NCBI RefSeq assembly: GCF_027943255.1
Contig: NC_072893.1
Location: forward strand, 58,808,001-58,872,000
Source of the DNA: Anastrepha obliqua
Lineage: Eukaryota; Arthropoda; Insecta; Diptera; Tephritidae
Direction: 5' to 3'
Length of the DNA: 64,000 bases
The position numbers and the translations under genes are program-made. Positions 11,880-22,580 of the stretch are shown one piece after another; position 1 is the first letter of the stretch; the number at the start of each line of letters is the position of its first letter. The notes under the pieces are model-generated. The model made no database searches. It worked only from the letters and a program-made list of their open reading frames with translations, and was not told the DNA's origin.

Positions 11880-12850
11880 ATGCCGATTTACACACGGAGA
11901 CATCTGGAATGGAGACACTGGAAATTCGTTTTTCGTGTTTCCTTCGCAGTCACACCGGCAAAATTCTTTTCGGCAACATTTTGACGTTTACTACTTTAGC
12001 ATCTTCTGGTTCGGATATATTCTATAACCCGATAACATGTAAAGCAGACAACGTTCGTCAACAGCTTCTTTAATATTTCAATGAAGAATGCAAGCAGGTT
12101 GAATAATAAAAAACTCAAAAAAAAAAAATACTTCACATATAAATAATTAACATAAAATTAACTTGAGTATCTAGAAATGGCGGCCGCCGTAGCCGAATGG
12201 GTTGGTGCGTGATTACCATTCGGAATTCACAGAGAGGTCGTTGGTTCGAATCTCGGTGAAAGCAAAATTAATAAAAACATTTTTCTAATAGCGGTCGCCC
12301 CTCGGCAGGCAACGGCAAACATGCGAGTGTATTTCTGCCATGAAAAAGCTCCTCACAAAAATATCTGCCGTTCGGAGTCGGCTTGAAACTGTAGGTCCCT
12401 CCATTTGTGGAACAACATCAAGACGCACACCACAAATAGGAGGAGGAGCTCGGCCAAACACCTAACAGAAGTGTACGCGCCAATTATTTTTTTTTTTTTT
12501 TATCTAGAAATGGGGGAAAAATTAGAATTCAACCTAAACATGCCACATAAGATTTTTAAAATCATGCCTACTTTACTAGCAATAATCATCCTGTATTTCC
12601 CAAGCAGCATTCTGATGTTTGTCATCGTTGATTTCTTCCAGTCGGTTGAAAACCAACACAGAACTCAGAACTTTCTCCCACAGAAGAAGAAAACGAATGA
12701 AGCACAGTCAAAAATAGCTTCAAGATGGGAATTCGAATAAGAAGCGCAAAGCATCTCGTCAGTACGGGAGACAAATTGTCTTCTCTCTTCCGCGGCAATC
12801 CCTCGCACAAAATGTTTGCCTTCCAAATATTTCCCTGTGTAAATGATGAC
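11880..12850 (-). mobile_element. Harbinger deletion derivative, split by a SINE
   Basis: The left end GATTTACACACGGAGACATC and following GGAGACACTGGAAATTCG match the right terminus of the complete Harbinger element at 42701-46126. The right end reverse-complements to CATTTACACAGGG and GGAAGGCAAACATTTT. In the middle, 12040-12115 matches the last coding part of that element's transposase. The core transposase is deleted. A SINE sits inside at 12181-12500 with a 13-nt duplication. Ends have diverged so the TWA target duplication is not clear. Compare the younger derivative at 20196-20898. Confidence 0.7.
12181..12500 (+). mobile_element. tRNA-derived SINE, full length, with target duplication
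   Basis: The head carries a polymerase III A-box-like TAGCCGAATGG and B-box-like GGTTCGAATCTC. It is followed by a body with CTCGGCAGGCAACGGCAA, TTTCTGCCATGAAAAAGC, CTGCCGTTCGGAGTCGGC and CACACCACAAATAGG, and ends GTACGCGCCAATTA plus a T run. It is flanked by the 13-nt direct repeat TATCTAGAAATGG (12168-12180 and 12501-12513), proving retroposition into the Harbinger derivative. The head lacks a convincing anticodon stem, so it is not a tRNA gene. Confidence 0.85.
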
Positions 12851-13130
12851 GTCTAGATGCATTTTTTATGTCATCTTTGACATTTGCCAAGTATGCAAAT
12901 TGCGTGAAACTTATTGAAACTTGTTTTAAAAATGATACATCTACAAGAACAACATACCGCAAAAATCGTGATGGTTTTTGTATAAATAATCAACCAAATG
13001 AGTCGACAATTCAAAGGTTGGTAAAAAAATGTGAAGAAACTGGTTCTGTCAAGCATAGGAAAAAAGGACTGCCAAGCCAAAAACTATACGGTCTGTTGAG
13101 AATATTGCTGCTCTATCGCCTTTAAACCCA
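12851..13130 (+). pseudogene. IS630/mariner-type transposase, N-terminal HTH relic
   Basis: A frame starting at 12868 reads into STIQRLVKKCEETGSVKHR, the DUF4817-type helix-turn-helix that opens insect IS630-like transposases ('STIQRLV.KF.ETGSV'). It decays after about 13085, where the following PKTIRTVENIAAL-like linker is out of frame. The DDE part is absent. The flanking sequence TTTTTTATGTCATCTTTGA is shared with the relic at 1840. Confidence 0.6.
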
Positions 13131-13911
13131 AAGAATTAGCCTGAAAAATAAACATGAATTTTTACATGCGCCCTTATTGTCAACGAATATTTTATTTACT
13201 TTTTGATATTTGAATATGACGAAAAATCTATAACTTGGCATGATGGCTGGTATTGAAAATGTATGTAATGTCTAAATTCAATCCTTGTCTAAATCCAATA
13301 CCTAGACATAATATGTACTTTGGCAAGTTTAATTGAAAGCATACAATGGTAGAATATAAAACTTTAAGTGCATTTCAGTATTTGCTCAGTATTTTCCTGA
13401 ATTAGTATTTTGTTTTTGTGAGACTATAGTATCTTGTCACCAACTTCCTGAGCAACAAATTTTCGAGATGCAAAGCTTTACAATTTTTATGGAAGTATTT
13501 GCAGCAAATTAAATTTACGACATTAAATATTGACCTGATTGTATCCCCATTTTTATGGGGTTTTGCACTAATGCAGTCCCATTCAGTTTTTGAGAAACTT
13601 CGTTTCATGTCTAATAAAATTAAAAAAGTAAAGCAGTTAACACAAATTACGGATGTCTATTAAATAATAAAAAAATAGCGGGTTTGAATTATTATTATCA
13701 GCATTTTCCAACATTTATCGACATTTCGATATTAAATCGGTTTTATAACTTTACTAACACTGTTTCCCCATTTTAGTCCATCATAAACACCCTGTTATTA
13801 GATTCACACATTTTTGGGGTTTAAAATTGTGAACAACTGCGTTTTTACTGCGATCAAAAATCCTTTGGGAGGCAAATTATTTTACTAATATAAAACAAAC
13901 CAAACTTAAAG
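13131..13911. other. Upstream region of the CacyBP gene
   Basis: AT-rich DNA with no other gene. The last 100-150 bases before the start codon at 13912 presumably include promoter and 5' leader; no clear TATA box or initiator can be chosen by eye. Confidence 0.35.
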
Positions 13912-14800
13912 ATGTCTATGGAAGACGTAAGTTATATAATTTATATATGGGCTTTCATTAAACGGTATGTATTTCTATAGTTGCGTCAAGACGTAGCGGA
14001 GTTGAATAAACTGCTCGACGGGGTTATACGTCCTCGTATTCGAAATACTTTACTTGCCGCTAAAGCCGAGATTGAGAAAGAAATTGTTACTCTAGAGATG
14101 AAAGAGCACCTTGCCACCCAAAAGAAAGCAGGGGGTGCAGTTGCAACACCGAAAAGGTAATTACACGCATTTTAGCATCAGTTCATTAAGGTCACACTAT
14201 AGGATTCTAGAAACATCTGCGCCACGCTACTATACTAATTCTTGCAATGTGTAATTCTATATAGATACATTTAGAGAATTGTTAATCATTTATGTATTTC
14301 CCCTATCTTTTGCGGGCAGATATTTGGTGGAATTGACTGAATACGCTTGGGACCAGAGTGACAAGTTTGTAAAGTTGTTTGTTACATTGGATGGTGTCCA
14401 AAACATTGACGAATCGAATGTTGACGTCACATTCAATGAAAATTCATTGGTATTGAAAGTCAGCGATCTAAAGGGCAAAGATTATGGTTTGACTATCAAC
14501 AACTTGCTCGATAGTATAAATATAGAGAAGAGCTATCGCAAAGTTAAGAATGACATGGTCGCCATTTATTTAAAGAAAAATGAGGAAGGCAAACATTGGG
14601 ACCACCTAACCACCATACAGAAGCGTTTGAAGCAAAAGTCGGATGCTGAATTCGAAAACTCCGAGGATGCTTCACCTGAAAATGCTCTTGTGAACATAAT
14701 GAAGAAAATGTATAACAGCGGTGATTCAAAAACAAAACAAATGATTGCCAAGGCGTGGACTGAAGGCCAACAAAAAGCCCATTTACAGAATGAGATTTAA
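13912..14800 (+). CDS. CacyBP: Calcyclin-binding protein / Siah-interacting protein homologue
   Basis: Three exons: 13912-13926 (five codons), 13981-14156 and 14320-14800, joined at GTAAGT/AG and GTAATT/AG sites, give 223 residues. The N-terminal part (about residues 1-62, LRQDVAELNKLL onward) is the helical dimerisation domain. Residues from about 65 form a CS domain (YLVELTEYAWDQSDKFVKLF, then DVTFNENSLVLKV), the p23/HSP20-like fold. The C-terminus is an SGS domain (KQMIAKAWTEGQQKA). In the known family the protein links Siah E3 ligase to Skp1 and binds S100 proteins, acting in ubiquitin-mediated turnover. Length agrees with the family (about 225-230). The first exon is only 15 nt. A possible AATAAA poly(A) signal lies at 14910. 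Nothing is broken; the neighbours are transposon remnants. Confidence 0.9.
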
Positions 14801-15371
14801 TGACACATTTTTGTTCCGGTATAAAACAAAACATTCTTCAATGCGATATTTAACAAATATATTTATATAATTTTTTTTTTTACATTATAAGTGAAAATAG
14901 ATTATTTCAAATAAACCATAGTACAGTAATTACGCACATACATATATTTTATTTAAAATAATCGGCGCCGTTGAGAAATAATAAGTGATAGGCCCCCATG
15001 CGGAAATCCAAGAAGCTGTGGAAAATTTTGTTTGTCACAACCTCCTGTTAAGTATGAAATCACTTCTAATATACTGTAACGCAATATAAATGTTAATTCC
15101 AATGTGAAAGGAAATTTAGCAATATCTCCTTTAAATACATAGAGTGGCGCAAAATTAATCACCCCATCGGAAGATTTATAATTTTAGCAAATGGCGTGAT
15201 ACGTCAATCACATTTGGCACTCGTGAACCAGACAGCATACAAACAGGCAAGCAATGAAGAGTGTAAGGTCAAAATAAAATCACTCAAAATTTATTTTATT
15301 TAATAAAAAGTCATTCATAAAATTTCATGAATGCTTTACAGGCGTAGACTCTCAGGATATAACTAACATGT
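14801..15371. other. 3' flank of CacyBP with a Tc1-like terminus
   Basis: Holds the presumed 3' UTR (AATAAA at 14910). At 15142-15190 is AGTGGCGCAAAATTAATC followed by CCCATCGGAAGATTTATAA, a Tc1-type inverted-repeat start also found at 46848-47018 and, weakly, at about 19975-19995 (reversed). No transposase accompanies it. Confidence 0.45.
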
Positions 15372-15900
15372 TTAAGGGGGCAGATACCTGTAAACGTACA
15401 TATTTTCCCTGATTTCCATTAAAATTATTTAAAATGAAGAAGTCAAAATATTTTTTTCAAAATGGCATACAGTTTATTTATACATTAAAACAAATGTATA
15501 TATTGTTTTTTTTTTTTGAATCATTTAAAATGGCGGATGTACACTCAATTCTTCCAGGAAGGTAGCAGCGGGGCCTCTCAATCGGCCGGCATTGTAGCAT
15601 CGGCGTCAGTGACCTGAATACTGCATTGACTGGAATTAACAATAAATGGAAAAAAATTCTCGGTACAAAATGCTAAAAAAAAAATTAATTTTGGGGCGAA
15701 TTTTCGAAAACTTGAAACACATAGAAAGTAGTATCATAAAAAAGATGTGTACAAAATTTCAGGGAGATCGGTCAATAACCTTTCGAGTTATCGTGTACGC
15801 CAATTCGAAAAATATAGTTTTGAGAAAAACGCGTCTAAAGTCGGCAACATAACTACACTTCCCCCAGCGCTCGAACGCAAAGAATAGAGTCGTCACGGTT
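15372..15900 (-). repeat. TTAA-flanked repeat family, copy G (reversed, truncated)
   Basis: Starts with TTAA at 15372-15375 and GGGGGCAGATACCTGTAAAC, and runs as the reverse complement of copy B (2612-3218). Shared blocks include AAAATGGCGGATGTACACTC (about 15528), GACGCGTTTTTCTC reversed near 15825 and GCGCTCGAACGCAAAGAATA (about 15868). It stops abruptly at about 15898, where Tc1 sequence begins, so its far end is lost. Confidence 0.7.
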
Positions 15901-15904
15901 TACG

Positions 15905-16262
15905 CGCCAATTTCCTCCCACTCAACACTTAAAGTTGTCTCTAATGACGCCTTTGATGTTATTTTGTGCTTTCTGATTCTCCTTTCTAAGACCTCCGAGA
16001 CATGCTCAATTGGGTTCGGATGAGGTGATTGGGGTGAATATTTAAACAGCTTACAGTGGTAAATAAGCCATTCTTACACGAGATAAGATGAGTTTTTTGG
16101 GTCATTGTCTTGTTGGAACAAGAACCCTCTAGAATTCAGTCCAATTTTAACGGCTCTATACAGATGTTTGGCCATTTTATCATCAATAAAAACCATTTTT
16201 CCTACTCCAGATGCAATTATGCACCCCCAAACCATTGCATTTCCTCCTCCATGCTTCGTGGA
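15905..16262 (-). pseudogene. Tc1-like transposase fragment
   Basis: Reading leftward gives GNAMVWGCIIASGVGKMVFI, then FLFQQDNDPKNSS, a stop, EWLIYHCKLFKYSPQSPHPN and PIEHVSEVLERRIRKH. These are the second and third catalytic blocks of Tc1 (DD34E) transposases: the QQDNDPK Asp and the NPIEH Glu. The first catalytic block and the DNA-binding domains are missing: the frame is cut at 16262 where a GGTTAGGTTAGG inverted repeat starts. One nonsense codon is visible. Not functional. Confidence 0.75.
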
Positions 16263-16263
16263 G

Positions 16264-17150
16264 GTTAGGTTAGGTAGTAATGGTTGCGCAGAGAGTGGGC
16301 CCACTTGGGCGAAAGAAGTTTGGTTCATCCTTTGTGATACCATTGCAAGAGGAGAAAAAGAGGTGAAGGAAAACGATAGAAGAAAAAGGAAAGGGGTGGG
16401 GAGGGTTGAATATTCGTGGACTACGAACGGTGACTAATTTGCGGTTATGTTAGCCTCTTTATGCTTCGACCTCATGGCCTTTTGTGACTAATACTCATTA
16501 CAGTACCTCATCTAGACCCAGTTTCCTTATTAAACTTAAGATGGGCTGAATGTTCGCCATCATTCTCAGTTTATCCATGGGGAGCGTTATGAGTCTTTTA
16601 AACCTTTTTTGGTTGTACCCTCCCAATAAGGATTGCGCGGGACTTAGTTCCATAGTTTGGTTCCAGCAAACCTCCATTAGGCCTAGCTCTTCACTCCTAA
16701 CATTCTCCTGGATGGTGTTGTCCAATAGCAAGGAAGGTCTCGGGAGCTATTACTGGTGAGGCCGCAGCCTCTCCCACCCTTGTGTCGTGGAACCCAAATT
16801 ATCCGGATGCGATTGTGCGTTCCTAGTAGATTCAATTTCTCGATACACTCAAGGTGCAGTGCAGTCTTAATCTCACAATGCCAATTCGCTCATTCCAGAA
16901 ATTTCTGTCTAAGTTTGGAAGGTGCTTGGAAAACTACCCAACGGCATAGAACTCTTGGTTTTGTGGCCGTATATTCCAGCGCCTATGCCTTCTGGGATCT
17001 TCGAGCCATCTATGTACCAGTGCATCTGGTATTTTTTTTCAAATGCAGCTCTATTTCAGTTTAACTTATCGTCCATATCACAAAGGACGAATCTCTCTTC
17101 GTCCAAGTGTGCCCACTCCCTGGGCAACCATACTAACCTAACCTAACTTA
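16264..17150. repeat. Inverted repeats with GGTTAGG-type ends around LINE sequence
   Basis: The left arm (16264-16340) starts GGTTAGGTTAGGTAGTAATG and includes GAGTGGGCCCACTTGG and TTCATCCTTTGTGATA. The right arm (about 17073-17150) is its reverse complement with about one mismatch per eight bases (TTCGTCCTTTGTGATA inverted). Between them lies the RNase H part of a LINE. The sequence AACTTATCGTCCA occurs on both sides of the right arm (about 17062 and 17143), like a target duplication. Whether this is one transposon that captured LINE sequence, or two short insertions, cannot be settled by eye. Confidence 0.5.
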
Positions 17151-18840
17151 TCGTCCAGTTCAATTCTGAATTTTTTTTCGAATTTAATGACTTTAGTGAT
17201 ATCATCTCTATGTAGCTGCGTAAGTTGGAGCTGCAGCCTTAGCAATTCCATGTTTTTAGATTAAATCACTTTTCCTCTCCCGTAGCCTTCCCTGATAATA
17301 TTCAACAGAGTACGCTTGGCTGATTACTGAATATGTTTGTATATGGAGCGGTTTCAGCTCAAGCATGACCTCCATCGCAGCTGTGGCACAGATCCGCCGC
17401 ACCCTCATCAAGGCCCTGAGCCCTGAAGCTTCCAAAGTCCGGCACTCGAAGTGTAACCAATTAAAAGGGTCACACATTTAGTTTCAAAAATTACTTTTAT
17501 TAAATTCAAAGTAAAAAATGTGCGAAAATAATACACAATTAAGAATCAATTTAGTTTTGCTCGATATTACCACCTTTTGCCTTGACTATGGCCTTGAGAG
17601 GGTTCGCAAACTGCCCGAATGTGACTTCCATGTTTTTTGGCCCACTCGCAGGCAATGGCTTTTTTCAGCGCCTCGAGGCTGATGAATCTTTTAGTTCGGA
17701 CCTTGCTCTCCAAAATGGACCAAAAAAAAATCCATCGGATCCGCGTCTGGTGAATTTGAGAGCCATTGTATGGACGTTATGAAGTTCGAAACGTTGTGTT
17801 TTAGCAATTCTTGGTTCACTCGTGCTTCGTGAGACGGTGCCGAGTCCTGTTGAAAAGTTCTCAGCCTGCCACCGATATGTTTGGCTGCCAACGGCTTCAA
17901 AGAAACCTCCAGAATATTTTCCCGATAATATTTCGCATTTACTTTGACGCCAGGCTCGATGAAAATAATTGGAGAGCGCCCATCTGCAGTTACAGCGGCC
18001 CAAACCATTCCCTGTGGCGGATGCTGCCTCCTGGTGGCCAATCGATGACTCAAATTCTCGTATGAACGGTCGGTCAAATAAACTCTATCGTTTTGTGAAT
18101 TTACGAATTGCTCAATTTGAAAAATTTTCTCGTCAGAAAGCACAATGTTCGGAAATTGACCGCTTTCGGCCAAGCGAAGCAACTCCTTCGTTCTCTCAAG
18201 TCTGACTTGTTGCTGCTTTGATGTGAGATCACGCGCTTTTTGAATCTTGTAAGGCTTGACTTTGAGACTATTTTTCAGTATGCGGCGGGTGCTACGGTCA
18301 GATATTTTCAGTTCTTTCGCCATTTGATTGGCACTTCGTCGGAGATTTCGCTCAAGTCGCTTTTTCACTTTTTAAACCATTTCCGGTGACGTTGCAGTCT
18401 TTTGATAACCACCTCCATGACGTTTCGCGATGCTACCCGTATCAATGTAACGATTAATGGTGCGATAAACAAAAACTTCATTTACTTTAAGGTGCTCGAG
18501 CTCACGAACAATCGCTGGTTGTGATTTTCTAGTCAAATATAATGCAATCGCACTATTACGTTTGAAATCCATTACTGATTTTCTTTTTTCGTGTTTACTC
18601 TCGGCAAAATGCTTCCGCGCGCTTGTAAACAATACTCTGGACTGTAATCTAGCCAACTAACAGACCGTTAATGCTGTCCGCATTGTCGAGAGAGTAGCTC
18701 TCGATGCCTTAGCGACCCCTTCATATGTTATCATTGGTCTTATTATCGTGATGTACTTGTACATTCATCTAAGGATTCTTGGGCTGCTGCCCCAGGGATT
18801 TCCTGCTAGACGTTTGCAGGTCGTGAGAGCATTTTGTGAA
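16440..18840 (-). pseudogene. Non-LTR retrotransposon (RT end plus RNase H), interrupted
   Basis: Read leftward: from about 18800, SSPRILRWMYKYI..RPMITYEGVA is the end of a reverse transcriptase thumb. After a mariner insertion (17460-18660) the reading resumes with RRICATAAMEVMLELKPLHI (about 17400). Then come an RNase H start WYIDGSKIPEGIGAGIYGHK (about 17000), RIRIIWVPRHKG (about 16800) and the tail KRFKRLITLPMDKLRMM (about 16600). This is the order seen in R1/Loa/I-type LINEs with RNase H. Stops and shifts are frequent. No 5' half is present. Confidence 0.7.
17460..18660 (-). mobile_element. DD37D mariner (maT/mori-like), degenerate copy
   Basis: Transposase starts near 18656 with RKSVMDFKRNSAIALYLTRK, has an in-frame stop at about 18372, and continues with KELKISDRSTRRILKNSLKV (HTH). 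The three acidic residues are in VLSDEKIF, TFQQDSAPSH and SNSPDADPMD. From the QQD Asp to the last Asp there are 37 intervening residues, hence DD37D. A frame shift near 17727 is followed by remnants of the C-terminus. The element lies between two halves of a LINE reverse transcriptase that join in order, so it inserted there. Its terminal repeats could not be matched with certainty; limits are approximate. A second DD37D element is at 36538. Confidence 0.75.
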
Positions 18841-20195
18841 CTTTACGCGCTTCATTGCTTAAGCCTTATCACATTTGCGACGCGTACGCAATTCGAATAA
18901 AACACGCTTAATTCCAATACAAGGAAACATTTTGTTTTTTTATTTTTATTTTATATTTATGGAATGTTAATAACAATATATGTATGTATGTATCTATGTA
19001 CCATTGTTTGTTTTTTTTTTTTGTCTTGTTTTTCAACAAAATAATATTTTGTATTTATTAAAGTAATTTCCATTTTTGTTACTATTGTTGGTGTTTTTGT
19101 TGAAGTTGTCCCTCTTAAAAGCTCTCTGCGTTTTCTTTTCACTACACAACTTTTAATATATTCTGTTAAAAACCTTACATTCAGGCACAACACTTTATGG
19201 TAGAAATGTTTATTGTTTTATATGGATGTATTGTTTGTTTGCATGGGTGTGCATATTATTTGTATGTTTGTATATATATATATGTATATATATATATGAT
19301 TCCACTTACGTATGTTTGTATATATATTATAGTGCACATACCTAACCGTGCGCTTGTCATTTACACAGATATAAGGATATATTCTATATATGTATATATT
19401 TATGTGATTATGCACATAGTAGGTATGTATACATTTATGCTCGTATGTACGCAAATGCCAGAAGAACATACAAGGCAATGCAATAAAAGAATTTTGCTAA
19501 AATTTTCTACATACGTGCACATTTCAATCTCATATACATATACTTACTTATGTAAATTTACATGTACACATGAATGTATGTATGTATGTGTGTATGCTTT
19601 TCATTGCCATCTCTTTTACTTACGAAACTATTTAGGTATATATGTATGTATGTATGTATATGGTTATTGTTGCTCGTTAAAAATGATAAATGAACTACAT
19701 ATATTACTAGGTAATTATAATTATACAGTTCTTGTAAAATAAATATCAGTGCTTATAATCGTTAAAAGTTAAAATGAAAATAATCTGCAACACGTTTGAG
19801 TGCTTGTACATATGCATGTATATACATATATAGTATACATATATGTACATATGTATGTATATGTGTTTAACGGGTTTCCTCCATACTCAATAATTCTGGG
19901 TATCCAAACAGTTGCACAGCACTCAAAATCGTTTTTTATTTAGTAAAAAAGTTATGCAAAAACAAAATTGGATGATTAATTTTGGGCCACCTGTTACTCT
20001 ATGCATGCAAAAATGTGGTTCAATTTGTGCATAAATTCAATAATTTTTCTAGCTGATGTACCAAGAAAATTGGTAAATAAAATTAAAAATACAATTGACT
20101 TTTAAGCATCCAGCAACTTTACACTGGCTTATAACGGCGTTTTCGTGGTAGAGCGAGAGCGCTGCTGGAAAAAAAACAGTTTATATATTGAGTTA
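18841..20195. other. AT-rich intergenic DNA with TATG microsatellites
   Basis: Mostly TA, ATGT and TATATG runs (for example about 19258-19300, 19570-19590, 19640-19660). The long frame at 19197-19742 is composed of these repeats and is not a gene. At about 19975-19995 is a weak Tc1-type end (ATTAATTTTGGGCCACC). Confidence 0.4.
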
Positions 20196-20898
20196 GTGCC
20201 CATTTACACGAGGAGACATCTGGAAGGGAAACATTTTGTTCGGTGGCGAAGGACGGTCGGGGAAGAGAGAAGGGAATTTGTCTCCTGTACTGGCGACACG
20301 CTTTGCTCTTCTTATTCGTATTTCCAATCTTAAAGCAATTTTTGACAGTTGCTTCATTTGTTTTCTTCTTTTGTGGGAGAAGGTTCTGAGTTATGTGTTG
20401 GTTTTCAAGCAAACGGAAGATAACAAAGATGACAAACATCCGAACACTGCTTGGGAAAAGCACGATTATTTTTCCTAGTAAAGTAGGTATAATTTAAAAT
20501 ATATTATGGGGCATGTTTACGTTGAATTCTAATTTTTCCCCGCATTTCTAGATACTCAAGTTAATTTAAGTTAATTATTTATGTATGAAGTATTTTTAAT
20601 TTAATTTTTTTTATTCAAGTACAACAATTTATAAATATATTTAAATAATATAAAAAAACAACAAATTATTTATTATTTAACCAGCTTGCATTTTTCATTC
20701 ATATATTTAAGAAATTGTTGACGAACGTTTTCCGCTTTACATGTAAGCGCGTGCTAGAATACATCCGAACCAGACGATGCTAAAGTGTTAAATGTCAAAA
20801 TGTCGCGGAAACATTTTTGCCCGTGTGTACGCGAATGAAACATCAAAAGAGAATTTCCAGTGTCTCCCTTCCAGATGTCTCCTCGTGTAAATCGGGTC
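20196..20898 (+). mobile_element. Non-autonomous Harbinger element, TTA duplication
   Basis: Terminal inverted repeats: GTGCCCATTTACACGAGGAG on the left and the complement of GACCCGATTTACACGAGGAG on the right, both flanked by TTA (20193-20195 and 20899-20901), the 3-bp TWA target of PIF/Harbinger elements. Left inner sequence GGAAGGGAAACATTTTGTTC and right inner TTAAGAAATTGTTGACGAAC match the complete element at 42701-46126, including the last residues of the transposase. Most coding sequence is deleted, leaving 703 bp that would need a transposase in trans. Confidence 0.85.
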
Positions 20899-20901
20899 TT
20901 A

Positions 20902-21609
20902 CACGTTTTCTACTGGAATACGGAACTCATAAACATATGTACGAGTATATAGGTAGATATGTGCATATATAGTATAGATTACTTTATACATTTCCACCAG
21001 CTTTTAGGGTTTCATTTTAGGTTAGGTTTCAATCGAACATTGCATTTTGAAATCAAAAAAGTATTTTAAATAAAATAACAAAATAACAGATATTCGAAAT
21101 TCACCAATCTTGGTAAAACATTTTAACTTACACACAGGAAACTATACGTACCTAACCCTCATGAGAATGTAGTTTTAGACAAATTCTTTATTTATGATTT
21201 GTTTTGACTGACGAAATTTCAAAAATATATTATTAGTGAAAATGAGGCCGAAAACGAAAGAGGAAAATTATTTGAATTCCATGGGTAAAACTACTAAGTG
21301 CCCACTGCAAGCAATAAAACAACAAATTTCAGACAAAGTCATTAGCCAGCAAACCTAGAAGTGATCGCCCACCTAAAATTTCTAAAAGAATTAAGCGATA
21401 CACCAAATAAATTTTGTGAACAAAAAAGAAAAACAGCCCTAGAAACCGACCACAATATTAAGGAAACAGTAAAGAGTTGTTTGAGAAAAAAAGGCATATA
21501 ATAGCCAAGTGCCGAGAAAAAATCACTCATAAACGAAATTAAGAAAAAGAAACGGCTCGCATTCGAATTACACTACTGAGACTACGCATTCCAATTATTT
21601 AACTTCACT
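20902..21609. other. Intergenic, nothing recognised
   Basis: AT-rich spacer. The sequence near 21340-21600 has many short frames but no recognisable domain. Confidence 0.35.
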
Positions 21610-22392
21610 ATAAAAATGGTGAAAATTTGGCATAGACGGTTCGTAAAACTCGAACATTTTTGGGTCATCGTGAAGCACCCTGTCGGACCGCAATACAGAA
21701 ATTGGTGAAAAAATTCGAGCTGTTGTGACAAGAGTTAGTGATGTGAAGAATACAACACGTGCACGTCGCTCAAGAACAGCCGAAAATATTGCTGTTGTAG
21801 ACGAAAGTGTTGAAGAAAACCCAGGTTTGTCCATTCCTCGTCGTTCTTTGGAATTCGGCATTCCACAAACGTCATTACACCGTATTTTGCATAAAGATTT
21901 GGGTCTTAAGGCTTATAAAGTCAAGTTAACACAAAAACTTAAGCCGGCCGATCATCAACAACGTCGTGTCTTTGCTGACTGGGTCGTTAAAATGCATGAA
22001 AGCGATCCGGAATTCCATCGAAAAATCAACTTGAGTGATGAGGCCCATTTCCACCTCTGTGGCTTCCTCAACAAGCAAAATTGTCGGATCTGGGGCTCAG
22101 AAAATCCAAGAGCTATTGTTGAAAAGCCTCTCTATCCTCAACGTGTGACCGTTTGGTGCGGTTTATGGTCCGGCGGACTCATTGGACCTTACTTTTTCGA
22201 AAATGGAGCTGGAGCAACAGTTACGGCGAATTGAATGCGCTATCGAGAGATGATTAACGATTTTTTATGGCCGGAATTGGATGGTATTGATCTGGACAAC
22301 GTTTATTTTCAACAAGACGGCACTACGTGCCACACAAGCAACGAAACCATTGATCTTTTATCAAAATAACACCTCTTATTGGATAACCCTTT
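21610..22392 (+). pseudogene. DD41D (rosa-like) mariner, internally deleted
   Basis: The main frame (21725-22234) has the linker ENIAVVDESVEENPGLSIPR, the HTH segment TSLHRILHKDLGLKAYKVKL, and the first catalytic block KINLSDEAHFHLCGFLNKQN. It continues to YFFENGAGATVTAN, where a shift breaks it. The second block YFQQDGTTCHTSNETIDLLS follows. Then the sequence jumps straight to a presumed element end, AACACCTCTTATTGG and a CCCTTTAT terminus. The region holding the third acidic residue is deleted. The copy at 60008-60597 has the same junction, so the deletion was made once and then copied. Confidence 0.75.
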
Positions 22393-22580
22393 ATGTAAGC
22401 AAATGGAGTCGGTAAATTGCACATTGCATTATTTTACACATTCTAAAATGCAATTTGAAAGAATCCGCAGGCAAATTGGGTCTGAGTGGTGGATGGTATT
22501 CTCAACAGGACAACGTTCCGAAGTATCCGCCACATATAGTAAAGTAATGTTTGCTTTGTAATGTGCCAAAACAAATCCAA

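Noticed and set aside
12181..12260. tRNA-like sequence with A and B boxes
   Set aside because: No proper anticodon stem or acceptor stem, and it is joined to the SINE body with target duplications; it is a SINE head, not a tRNA gene.
16264..16285. TTAGG-type telomere repeat
   Set aside because: Only two or three units at each side and part of a longer inverted repeat; flies lack TTAGG telomeres.
19197..19742. 181-residue plus-strand frame rich in Tyr, Val, Ile and Cys
   Set aside because: Built from TATG/TGTA microsatellites; typical chance frame in such DNA.
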